A DNA stretch of 51,354 nucleotides from Ectocarpus siliculosus (Eukaryota > Sar > Phaeophyceae > Ectocarpales > Ectocarpaceae): positions 6,369,456-6,420,809 of the forward strand of contig FN649741.1 in the NCBI GenBank assembly GCA_000310025.1. Direction: 5' to 3'. This document shows positions 1 to 11,400 of the stretch, piece after piece. The number at the start of each line of letters is the position of its first letter. The first letter of the stretch is position 1. The notes under the pieces were generated by a model. The model saw only the letters and a program-made list of their open reading frames with translations, was not told where the DNA came from and ran no database searches. A program made the position numbers and the translations under genes.

Positions 1-290
1 GCAGCAGCGTCGTCCCCGTGTAGCCGCGATGGCCCCCGGCACCTCGACGGACGCAGCGTTGGTGGCGGCGGCGTCGGCGGCGGGGGGGGCGGCAGCAGCG
101 GCAGCAGCAGCGTCGTCCCCGGTCGCCGCGATGGCCCCGGGCACCTCGACGGACGCAGCGGCGGTGGCGGCGGCGTCGGCGGCGGGGGGGGCGGCAGCAA
201 CGGCAGCAGCAACGCCGTCCCCAGTCGCCGCGATGGCCCCGGGCATCTCGACGGACACAGCGGAGACGGAGACGGCGACGCCCGCGGCAT
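1..290 (+). repeat. 102-bp tandem repeat inside the copia linker
   Basis: The hexamer cgcgat with its flanks recurs at 25, 127 and 229, giving a 102-bp period (34 codons), nearly three units. The period keeps the pol frame open and codes a Gly/Ser-rich segment with a recurring RDGPGHLDG core. It sits between where integrase would end and RT begins, usually a poorly conserved part of copia polyproteins. Confidence 0.8.
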
Positions 291-2139
291 GCATACTTGG
301 GTCCGCGACAGCGATGCGCCCGACCGCAGCTTCGTGATCGATCCCAACTGGAGCAACCAAGCCCACCGTCCCCCCCCGCGAGCGCCGCACATGCAGCCTC
401 AGCAGCAGCGCCATCAGGTTACCCCTTCCGTCACGAGGGCCTCGGCGCGGCGCCTGGCTAAAGGTGGGCCTCTGCCGCGGTCCCCAGGGGTGTTGGCGAT
501 GCTTGCAATGGCGGAAAACTTCGACGCGCGGATGGACGATGAGCGGTGCTTTGGGGGTCCGGAGCTGCCGGATGGGCCTGCGAGCGAGCGCGTGACACCG
601 ACGACGTGGGCGGAGGCGCACTCAGGCGAAGACAGCGACATCTGGTACAGCGCTGAGGATGCGGAGTTCACCGGACTTCTCGAGGCGGAGACTTTTTCGC
701 CAGCGGCAGGCTCGTAGCAGCCAGGGACGAACATCATTTCTGCCAAATGGGTGTACCTTTGGAAGTCCAACGAGTTCGGTGATGTGACGCGTGCAAAGGC
801 CAGGCTGGTAGCAAGAGGTTTTAGTCAGCGGGAAGGGGTTGATTATTTTGAGACTTTTTCGCCGTGCCCGTCTGTTACTAGTATTCGCGTTCTTGCCGCA
901 ATTGCTTGTCATCTTGGTTGGGATTTTGTGCACCTTGATGCTGAGCAGGCGTTCGTTCAATCCAAGCTGGACGAGGATGTGTACATTCGTTTGCCGAAAG
1001 GTTGTGGCTCTCTCTCAGGGAAAGTTGTCAAGCTTGCCCGTAGCCTGTATGGTTTGAAACAAGCGTCCCGCATGTGGCATTACCATTTGCTCCGAGCAAT
1101 GAAGCGCCTTGGGTTTGAGCAGTGTGCTGCTGATGCTTGTGTCATGCGTCTGATCGAGAACGGTGTTGTGACAATGGTAGTTGTGGTGCACGTCGACGAC
1201 ATTTTCTCGATCGGGACCAAGCGTAGGTGTGATCAGTTTGGCAGAGACTTGAACGCTTTCGTCCCGATCAAGAACCTTGGAGAGCTGAGTTTGTACGCGG
1301 GTATTCGGTTTTCTCGTGACCGCGCGGGTGGCACGATTACGTTGTCGCAGGAGACGTTTGCGAGGAACTTAGTTGAGAAGTTCGGTGTCACACGCAACAA
1401 GGAGACTCCCATGGTAGTAGGCTTGAAGCTTGAGGATTTTGACGATGCAGAGCCTGATGTTCTTGAGCCTTTTCGGTCTTTGGTAGGACACTTGATGTGG
1501 CTGGCGAATCAGACTCGCCCGGACATCCTCAACGCAGTGCGAGCTGTGGCGAGGTATGCCCACGCCCCCAAGATGGTGCATTGGCGTGCAGCTTTGCATG
1601 TTCTCATGTATGTCAGGTTCACGGTCGGTCTTGGTATCACGTATCAGCGAGGGACGGAGGGCGGTGTCTCGTTGGAACTCTTCGTTGACTCCGATTACGC
1701 GAGCAACGCGACGGACCGGCGGTCGGTTTCTGGTGCGGTTGTGATGTGTGCGGGTGCCTGTGCCTCGTTTTTGTCGCGAACGCAGAAGAGTGTTACACTT
1801 TCTTCGACTGAAGCCGAGTATGTTGCGATGGGCGACGGTTTCAAGGAAGCGATTTTCTTGCGCTATCTCTGGAGTTTTATCTTTCCAGATGAGCGCATCG
1901 GGTGCACTAGAGTTCACGAGGATAACATGGGGGCCCTTCACTTGGCCAATAACCCGGTCACCACCCCCAACTCTAAGCACATAGACATCCGTCACCATTT
2001 CATTCGGGAGCGTGTAGCACGCAAGCAGTTTAAGGTGGTTCACGTTGCGTCTGCTTTGCAGCACGCCGATTTTATGACCAAACCACTGCACAGGGCAGCA
2101 TTCTGCTTTCACCGTGATTTTGTGATGAACATCAAGTAA
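1..2139 (+). pseudogene. Ty1/copia retrotransposon pol, 3' part (linker, reverse transcriptase, RNase H), with internal TAG
   Basis: Frame 1 is open from the first base to a TAG at 715-717, then from 718 to the TAA at 2137-2139. The codons after the TAG read QPGTNIISAKWVYLWK, the usual start of the copia reverse transcriptase (RVT_2), so the stop splits one polyprotein; the copy is probably dead unless the TAG is suppressed. Visible RT landmarks are VARGFSQREGVDYFETFSP, YGLKQASRMWH, and the catalytic HVDD (about 1189-1200). RNase H follows with FVDSDYASN, SSTEAEYVAM, HEDNMGA and KHIDIRHHFIRERV. Integrase and gag lie outside the window. The first 290 bases encode a Gly/Ser/Arg-rich linker built of 34-codon repeats. 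A 3' LTR follows within 100 bp. Such elements copy through RNA and integrate as DNA. Family call is firm; activity is unknown. Confidence 0.95.
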
Positions 2140-2220
2140 CGTTCCTTTGTTAGTCGATAGCAATATTTTTTTTTGCTGCGTTTGTCTCTTCTTGCTGTCT
2201 CTGCATCTATCTGCAATCAT

Positions 2221-2229
2221 GGGGGGGAA
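2221..2229 (+). other. Candidate polypurine tract of the copia element
   Basis: GGGGGGGAA lies 82 bp after the pol stop and directly precedes TGTCATG, the proposed LTR start. This is the expected place for plus-strand priming. Confidence 0.65.
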
Positions 2230-2899
2230 TGTCATGTATGGCTATGATTACAGAGTGCATGCACATCAATTGATATTTTTGTTGTTTCTCCTATGTTTTT
2301 GGACATGTCTCAGCAGGGGGGCTGTTCACGTGGAGATAGAACGTTGGGAGGATAGTTTCTTGGGATGTCACAGCAGGGGGGCTGTATGCATGCATGGATG
2401 GATGTTTTTTGCTTTATATTTTCTATCGTTTCTTGGACAACAGCGACGGTACCGATTAGCGGGTGCGCGCTGTTTAGGATCTGGTATTGGAGGAATGGGT
2501 TTGACAGGTTTTGACGATTAATGGTTGGGGCCATTGTGCTTTCCGAATTCTCGTTTTGATTGGTCAAGAAGTTGAGTTTTTGTTTTGTTTGAGGATTTGG
2601 TGCCAACTCTTTTGCAAGTTGTTTTTTCCAGAAATGTCCGTTTTCGTTCCGACGCCTTTCTGATGTAACACGAATAATTGTTGGGTGTTAGTGCACTGCC
2701 GCCCTCAGCGGTCTGTGGTGTTGAAACTGGGGACTATGTTATCCCAGGAACAGCTGATAAAAAAGGACCATGTATTGTATATATTCGTCACGCAAGCCCC
2801 TCAGGCAAGCTGGTATTCGACACGCAAGCCCCTCAGGCAAGTGAGCTCGTGGGCTCTTTCTCTCTCCAGCACTAGGGGTCTTCTCCTACCCCCAATACA
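2230..2899 (+). repeat. Candidate 3' LTR of the copia element
   Basis: Starts with TG right after the polypurine tract; a CA end is proposed at 2898-2899 (CCCAATACA), giving about 670 bp. The right border is a guess because the 5' LTR is outside the window and no target duplication can be checked. Inside are two copies of CAGCAGGGGGGCTGT about 60 bp apart (2311 and 2371) and a 32-bp tandem duplication (2789-2820 and 2821-2840) containing CACGCAAGCCCCTCAGGCAAG. TGTATTGTATATATTCG at 2771-2787 is TATA-like. These could be promoter or enhancer elements of the LTR. Confidence 0.6.
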
Positions 2900-5409
2900 C
2901 TTCATACCCATTCACGTACCCCCCATCAGGCGCATACAACGCATGTAGATCGGACACACATCCAAAGTACCACAAACAAGAGTGATGGTGGTGAAAGCAA
3001 CGAGGATGATGGTGAATACACTCCAAAACGAACTCGAGTGCAAGGTGGCAGTTTTCCTCTGTTGCTACCTACCGTGTCTGTCCTTCTCCGGGGAATAGCT
3101 TTTTCCTGCCCCATGCCGCCCCCTCACAAGGTCCCAGTTAATGACATATAGAAGTGTTTGTTTTGTGTTTTCAACCGCGTTGAGACTGACGACGACGTCT
3201 TTTCATTGGTCAGCCGGTTAGCGCGGTCGATGCTAATAATAAAGACACACACCATGCGGCGCGTGGATGGAGAACTGTGCAAGCTTCTAGATGCGGCACG
3301 AGTCCAAGCGGCGCGCATGATTGTAAAGGTCGCTGTGGTGGCCGCATACACGGCATGTGTGTGGGGAGGTGGAGGTTCCGGATGAGAACGAGATGGAACC
3401 GGCCTACAACCAAGAAGGTGCAGAGTTCCCCTCACTTTTCAAATCCGCCCGAGCGCCAAGAGGTGTAAGGTGGCTTTCTAGCACCAGGCGCGCGGAAAGA
3501 AACAACTCGCGCTGCAGCTACACGACAACAGCCCCACACGCGACTCTACTTTGGCTAGAATCTCGAGGTTTTGAAGCTTCTTGACCAGAAGGTAGCGCAC
3601 GCAGAAATAGTGCGCACAGGAAGAGATCGCCGAAGCTTTGCGTAAAAGGGCGCGAATGACGAGGTTGTTCAAAGTTGTCCGGTATGTACATGGAGGGGGG
3701 CCTAACCCCTCCGACGACGACACGACGACCTAGAGCTAGGGCTAGATACCAGCGCACAATTTGACGGAGCGAAGGGCAGGGGGGTGATGTCGCCGCCACC
3801 ACACTCGGAGGTATCATCGGATTTTGGCCAGCGTGGAGAGCGCGGAGTCGTGTGGCGTAAGCGAAGTAGCACACTATTTCGCGAGGCAAAAATGACGTTC
3901 CTCGCAGCGCACGCCGCTCCTCCAGCGCGGAAGGCAGATGCCAAAGAGATTGCTTTGGGTGAAGAATGATCGATACGCGACACACGGCAGAAATGAGATG
4001 CTCAAGCACGTGGTTGATTGCCATTTTGCGTTGTCACAAGTTTGTCTCATCACCTACTTCACTTCGTTAGAGACGCGAACGATTTTCCAGTCTTGATGAG
4101 GGGCATACAGTCCAGAAGGGAGAAGAGTCTTCGTGCTTTGGCGAATTAAAATGCATCATTATTGAATGTGCTTGCGGCGTTGTCCTTCATTGGCTCGTTA
4201 CTTCTTCATTCATCTGCACCTTCGTATGACTCCTGCAATGATACGCATGGCCCTATCAATATCAGCTCTCCACGCTGTTATTGTAGGGCAAAAATGGGCT
4301 TTTTCCCGGTTTAGCGGTTCATGACCGTTATTAAAAAGCCTCCTGGTTAAGTGGTTTAGCGGCGATGCCCTGAATAGCGGTTGTAAAATTTCGTGACACT
4401 ATGGACCGCTAAAATATATATAAACCGGGCCCACGACTGCTGTACCACGAAGTTCGCGCAATTGGGAGCCTCGCCGTGATCATCTACACGCCGCACCTCG
4501 GACAGAAGAAGAATGATGGTAGTGTACGAGTCTGTCTGTACAATATTTAGCCACATCGTCTTGCGTTTCGCTGGGTATTTCTCCTTGCAATACATTGTGA
4601 ACCACCGTCGTTGTTGAGCTAACCTCGCGCCCCTCAATCTCCGAAGAAATCACCAGAGAGGGTGAGTTGAGTCTGAAACAATAAAGTACGCCGAGAGAGA
4701 TCGGTGATGGACACCATCTACCTCCGACTCTTGTTCTTTGATGAACGCTGGGGCTTATTTGGTCCCAAGGCAGTCCGTCTCGCCGTGAAGGTCTGCTGTG
4801 TGTGTTGTATTCTTCCGGGTCACGCTCGTCGACGTTTGGATTGCGTATCTACATTGTATAAATGTGCAGGAACATACCACTCATCACACTCATCGGGTCC
4901 CATGCATAGATCATGCTTTCTACACATGAACGTACCACATCATGGACACGCAGAACGGGCAAAGTCCACATCATGATTGTTATTCTACTCCTATAGCATC
5001 ATACACGAGCAGATTGCCGACTTCAAAACCTTCCACGAGGCTCTCATGTTTGCTAGTTCAACTGCTGTGCTCATGCCTCTCATGTGTGGTGCGAAAATTC
5101 CACAACTCATCCAACGAGGGGTAGCTGTTTATCATCACGGGGCCCCCAGCGCTTTGCAATTGCCCGCCAGCCGCGTGCGCGGCCGGAACAGGGACAAGGA
5201 ACATTCGGAGTGCAAGTTTTGTGTGCAGTACGTTTCAACCCTTTCTCTTCCACCTCGTGTTTTACCTGGTGTGCGGCGCTGCACACGTCCCGCTGCTTCC
5301 TCGAGCCCCCCCCTACCCGGGGCGTAAGTGGCACTCCCCTTGGAGGCGGTGGTGTTCCCGGCCCCCGCGCCAGGCGCCTGCCTACGAACGGGGGTGGGTG
5401 AAGGACGCG
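2900..5409. other. Intergenic, repeat-bearing, no gene recognised
   Basis: Open frames here are short, overlap on both strands and have no family resemblance that I can name. The stretch holds one copy of a dispersed repeat (3049-3240) and a possible small hairpin element (about 4287-4436) with CCCGGTTTAGCGGT-like sequence at one end and its diverged complement at the other. A TATA-like AATATATATAAA lies at 4413-4424. The promoter and any 5' UTR exon of the EXS gene should lie upstream of 5410 but cannot be placed. Confidence 0.5.
3049..3240 (+). repeat. Dispersed repeat family A, copy 1
   Basis: Shares in order TTTCCTCTGTTGCTACC (with a small insertion), CCGTGTCTGT, GGTCCCAG, GTGTTTTCAA, CGCTGAGACTG-like sequence and TTAGCGCGGTCGATG with 6912-7062. 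The order and spacing are similar with indels, so the two are diverged copies of one element. Copy 2 lies in intron 1 of the EXS gene. Confidence 0.75.
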
Positions 5410-8400
5410 ATGATGATGTCGAGCGACGAGTACGAGGAACTGTATCTCGCTTCCGTGAGGGTGCCCCTGGTTTTGGCCGTGTTCTTGGGGCTCTGGGGGC
5501 TCGTGATCCTGGTGCTGCAGGCGCTGCAAATCGAGTTCAGCTCCGTGCTCCGAAAGGCTTCCGGTGCGGTGTGGAGAAGCGCTCCCTCACGTTGGGTTAG
5601 TGTCAGGCAGTTCAGTTATGTAGTGGAGTACTGCTGTACTAGGAATTGGATTAGAAATTGCAACCGTTTTGCGCCATCCACGCACACACCGTGCCCAACA
5701 CGGCACTTATTTAGAGCATGTACCAACCATGGCACGCGCAGCAGTGCCTGTAAATCTCTAAATAGGTGCTGCTGATGTGGCGAAGAATCGCGTTTGAATC
5801 GTTGTGGTGGTAACAGCATTGTGAGAGTATGGCGAGACGAAGCAGGGGACATGAGCAGCACGGAAAAATCCTTACTTGCTGGTGTCACCAATCCTTCCGA
5901 CTCTACTTTGACGTGGCCCCTGTGGTGTTTTCAGGTTGAAAGTTGACAGCGACAGCAACAGGCACCAAATCGTCGATGATACAGCAGTGTGGTTGTATGC
6001 ACTGCCTGTATACATACGGTACGCACGTACACCCTAGGTAATTGTGGATGTTCCGCAGAAACAGGTGGTATTTTCTACCAAATGTACTCCGAACTTTCGT
6101 CCAATGGCCTACTGCTGCTGTATGGGTCGAAAGCGCTACAGCAGTAGGTATGCGTATATGTATGTAGAAGGTGTGAACACAGCAGTAGGAAGAGAGTGCT
6201 GCCCTACCTCGCATCTAAAATCGAAGGCAAAGCACCTCAGGAGGGGCGGGTAGGGGGCATCAGGGAGAGGTACCCTTCTATGTGACCACGGCGGGACGGC
6301 GCAAATGCTGCGAGCGCTGATTTGAAGTGAGACAAAAAAAAAAAAAAATGAGAGGCAGACCCATTCGAGATGACACCCCAGATCTACGGGGTTGTGTGTT
6401 GTGTGTGTGTGTGTTTTTGTTCGTGTTAAAGCCTCTTCTGTTGTAGCGCATGATGTATTTTTCTCCTTGAAACTGGATTTTTTTTTTTTGTTCTGTTCCC
6501 GGTGATGCTGCTACCCCCCCTACAACCGTGAGCGTTCCCCGGTTTCGCGCGGTGTTCCACGAAGCTGCTCCCAAATCATCTCAAAAAGATAGGGCACCAC
6601 TTGGCATGCATGAAGTGATACACGGAGACGAGGCCACACCGTACGATGTTGCGTACGGGATACACACGCCGTCTTTTCAGTACAAGTAATGAACACAAGG
6701 CCGTCGTGATCTCGTCCCGGTTATGAACGGATTCCACAGCAATCCACAGATAGAGACAGCGGTAGCGCCAATTTCACGAGCTTCAGTACCGCAATTACTG
6801 TCGAGTTCTTGAGTGGTGCCGTTCAACATATCTCTGTGGGTTTGATTTCCACGTCCCACACGGCATACACGATCAAGCACACATTCACAGCAGCAGACCC
6901 GGCAAACATGTGCAGGTTTCCTCTGTTGCTACCGTGTCTGTATCCAGAGTATAGCATAGCCTCCCCCATGACGGTCCCTTACGGGGTCCCAGATCATGGT
7001 TTGGAGCATTGCTGTGTTTTCAAACGCGCTGAGACTGGCATCTTCTCATTAGTTAGCGCGGTCGATGGGAACAATTAAAACGCACAGTTCCTTAACCCCC
7101 ACTCCCACCCCTTCGTCTGCATTCTGCTGTCTGCAGGACCCCGCCTTGCGACGGAAGACCAAGGAGATACCTCCGGAAAGGGAAAGCCGACGCGGGTGCC
7201 CACCCCCCCAAGCTGGCGGCAGGTCGTGTCCACGGCCGCGGGGTTTCTTGGAGTGCTGCTGGCGTGCATACACGGGTCGCGCATGCTTCGGGTCCCCCCG
7301 ACCGTGGCGGTCGGGGGCTTCTACTTCATCCTCGGGGGGGCGTTGCTGGTGCCGCTTCAGGCTCCGTCCGTGAGGTGAGCGTTGGGGGCGTCTTGGTTTG
7401 GCCGCCGGCGCTGCTGCTGCTGCGACTGTAGCCGCCTCGTTCGAGTGCTTGGATCGGTGTGTGCTTTCGTTCGGGCGGAGTGCACTACAAAGAGAGGGAG
7501 AGACAGACAGACAGACAGACAGACAGAGCTGACTACTGCGCTCTTTGGTTTCCGCGCGAAACCAATTCCCGCGCTTCGCGGGCGAGAGCGAGCTTGTGAT
7601 GCCCGTGCTGAAACCCGTCACCTCTACATCAGTTTAGACGTGCAGAACATGAGTACCCCCCATCCTCGCCGGACCGGGACGCAGGCAACACACGGTGCTG
7701 TTCTTCACGTCACGAATGCATATCTAAAAGTATACTGGCTGCTGCCCCGCCGGAGGTGCTTTTTTACGCGATTTGGCTTCACTAGAGCATGAAAAATGAT
7801 CGATTTTGGCCCATCTGACAGAGGCACTATCGCGGGGAAAACAATAGAAATTTCGAGTTCAACGACTGAATTTGTTGGTTTTCGACATAAGGAAATATTT
7901 AGCTAGAAATATTGAAATGTTACTCCCAAGCAACCAAGTGAAATCCATCAGGTGGGTTGATGAGCGACGCTCTCGTATACTGGACTCTACAGCCCCTCTC
8001 TCGCAGAAACACGAAGGACTCTACGAAGGACACAACGACACGGCAGCCCTGAACGTTTACCAAGAAACCAGCTAAGAGCTAAAAAGCTAAAAAGGAAACG
8101 ACTAGTCTATCTACTAGTCTACCTAGAAACGACAGGATAAGTTGCGCAACAAATGAACCACCAGCTTGATAGAATGCTCAAGTAGGAGATAAGAACAGCG
8201 CCAAAGCTACACAACCGAAACCTACACCGCGCACAAATCACTGCCGGTAGCACCAGCACAACAAGCAGAGACTTAGGATGGCGATTCTTTGCGCCACCAG
8301 CACCCTTCAGCAGAGAACCAAACTATATATAGATCCTCCCCATCAAAGACAGCCACCATCAAAGACAGCCACTACCCTATGATAGCCCCTCTTCGCGGCC

Positions 8401-11400
8401 GCGGGGGTGTTCGATTGTTCCCATTCCTCCACTATCTTCCACGAGTGGCGCAGAAGGACGAGCAGCTCCACGGTGGTCGGGGCCAAGTTGCTGCGATTCT
8501 TCGTGACGATGTTTGGACTGCTGTATGGCTGTGTCTCTCTCAGAAGCGGCGTGAATAGATGGGTTTCCGCTGGTTCTTGAGGCCTATTATTGAGGAAATC
8601 TGCGAATATTAGGATGTACTGGAGTGCTGGCTGCTGACGCAGCCAGTGCACATGCACTGTGCATGTGCACTGGCAGGGAGGACTTGCGCGAGTACTCATG
8701 GGAGCGGTTCGGTGGCCACGACGACGCGAAAAGTTCAGTACGCAGCTGTTGCGCGTGCGATGACGCCATCGTTCGTTGCGATGCACGAGGACATGCAGAA
8801 GATGTCGGAGAGCACGGAAGGATTGAGATCCTTCAAGTTCGTGACTCCCGCCGTCTTCACGAACCTGCTGGTGGAGCTCCCGAGGTACTTCTCCGCCGTC
8901 AAGAGCCTCCCGGACTTGTCCACCTCAACCCCGAGACTTCTGACTGTGCAACAAGGATGAGCTTCCATCGTGGTTCGACCTGGTCCGCAAGCTGTGGCTT
9001 CTGCAGCCGTCTTCGGCGATGATGGAACGTGCCTTTTCCGCCAGGAACAACGTTTTCGGCAAGCAGCAGACACACATGCTGAACGACCTGTTCGAGCTGA
9101 CTGTGATGTTGCGTTTCAACCGCGGCCTTGCGTACTCGACGAATGATGCAGTGGTAGTTTAGCTAGCGGTGTGTCGTGTTGGTAGTGTCGTGCTGGCAGT
9201 GTGTCGTGTGGTCGTGCAGCAAGATGCTGCCAGCTAGCGTTTCTTGCCCGTGCGTACATGAAAGGGATTGCGGGAAAGTCGACGGGGCGCCAATAACCTG
9301 GCTGCTCGCATGTACCTGCGGTCATATTTTAAAAATCCTGGCCCCCTGCTCCTAGAGCTCGTTGACTGTTAGCGTTGTCTATTTAGCGCTTCTGCACACA
9401 CCAAACAGATGGAAGTGGGGGAGGATGGTAATTATCGGTTTACCATGCCTTGCGTCGGCGGGGAATGCTTTGCTTGTTGTCGAACGTTGAATGTCCGAAT
9501 CTTGTTTTGAACGTTTGTCTGGTTTCTTTGGCATCTGTACAATCTTTGCGAAGTAATGGTTTTCTCTGTTTCTTTCTGCTCCTCCAGCTTCTGTGTGCTC
9601 TCTGTACCTCGCCCCTCGCCCCTCGCCCGCTTCAAGCAACCTCTTGCTGATGTTGGTGGAGTACTGAGTCGAGACGCATGGGGTGAATGGGGGGAACCAA
9701 CGGGGCAAATAAATGTTGTTTGCAACATAAAACGATATATATTTTTCGTTAACTACGTGTCTAAATACTTCAATGTAAGCCGTGAATGCCAACACTGCCG
9801 GTGCACGTTAGTTGCGCGCTACAGTTGCGTAATGAGGGCGCCAAAACGACTAGAATGGGTTTCAGGCAAGTTTCAGGCAAGTTTTCAGGCAGGTTGCCTG
9901 ATTCAAATCAGGCATTTCAGGCAACCAATCAGGCATTTCAGGCAAAAACCTGGTGTCAGGCAAATGCCTGAAATTTTGCCTGACCCCAAAATGTTTCGCT
10001 TGCGACGGGCCGTTTTGCACATGCCTGAAGCACGCCTTCGGCGTGCCTGATAAGGCTAAGCTTACCTCAGCCTATTCCGTCCCCTCCCACCCCCCACCCC
10101 CACCCTGGCATTGACCGGGAGGCAGGCAACACACGGCACTGTTCTTCACGTCGCTGGCAGGCGTCTTCTTCCCAGCCACGGACGTACACTTCGCCGAGGT
10201 GTTGGTTGCTGACGCGCTGACGAGCCTCTCGAGGGTGTTCGCCGACGTTGCGGTGACCTTCCTGCTCGTGGCCAAGGGCTGGGGGATGAGGTACCCCGGA
10301 TGGGCGTTCTTGTACACCCCCTGCGTGTTCGCCAGCTTTCCTTACTGGTGAGAAGGACACTAGTTTTGGGTAGTACCTACCTACCTGGGTAGATTGTTTT
10401 GGGTGGGAGCATTTTGTCCGTGGTGTTTTGTCGGGTCGGACTTGCCGTCCTTTTTTTTTTTTCTCGTTTTTTTCGTCTTGTTATTTTTTTGGGGGGGGAG
10501 GGGAGGGGGAGCTAAGAAGAACTGAGATATGTATCCCTCCTGTTTTCACGAAGCCCGTTTCGTGCCTTAAATCACCTCTTGATCGTTTCGAATCTTTCGT
10601 GTGGCAACCACCAGAGGCAAATCTGCTGAAGTTAAATGTGCCGTAAGCCGGCCCGGCCGCCGGCCCGGCCGACCCCCACCCACGCACCCTCCCTCCGCTG
10701 AACCCGGCACATATGCCGAGCGTGTACGCCCTTGCCCCTTGCTTGTGTCGAGTGGGGATAGCGGGAGAACTGTCTTGTCCGTTATGGAGAGGTGGTGCCT
10801 CCTGAAGTAAGGCGTGACAAGATATTATCGCTGTGGTTGTGTATCTCAAACGGGTATTGTAGTCTTTACACAGTTTCGGACTGGGGCTCCAAATTTGCTG
10901 AGATAAGGAAACAGATTTTGAGATAAGAATTTTTCCTGGAAACTTCCTGCAGGCGAATATTTTCCGATTTAAGGCGGCTTCATGTGGTTGGCTGTGGGAC
11001 GACAGTCACCCAACGAACTTCCCCTGTTCGCAGGTACTGCTGTTTTTTGTGGTGCGCTGCGTGACAGCTGCACCCCGATCACCGCGCTCCCACTGCTGTT
11101 GAGTGTGCGTGCATGCATGCGTGTGCGTGTCTGTGTTGCCCCCTCAACCCCAGCACACGAACTCGCACCAGAACAGCGACAGGAAGTACACATACCGCCC
11201 GGCAGCCGTGTACGAAGTGCTGTGTATTGCATTTCAAGCGTTGGGGAGAGGGTGTTTTTTTGGGGGGCGGGGGCACATCGAAGTCAAAAACGCTCTCTCA
11301 AGTAGAAGCAGAGAATACTCTTGCGGTGCGTCACCAGAAGGCAACTGCGTGCTATTTCTCCTCTCTGCCCTTTGCTGGCGGTGCTGCCGCCTCCGCTACG

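Noticed and set aside
11034-11240. Possible extra EXS exon (reads FFVVRC and later DRKYTYRPAAVYEV)
   Set aside because: The segment at 12089-12245 gives a far better and in-phase EXS match (VRQC and KYLSAFPVI); adding 11034-11240 introduces a stop and breaks phase.
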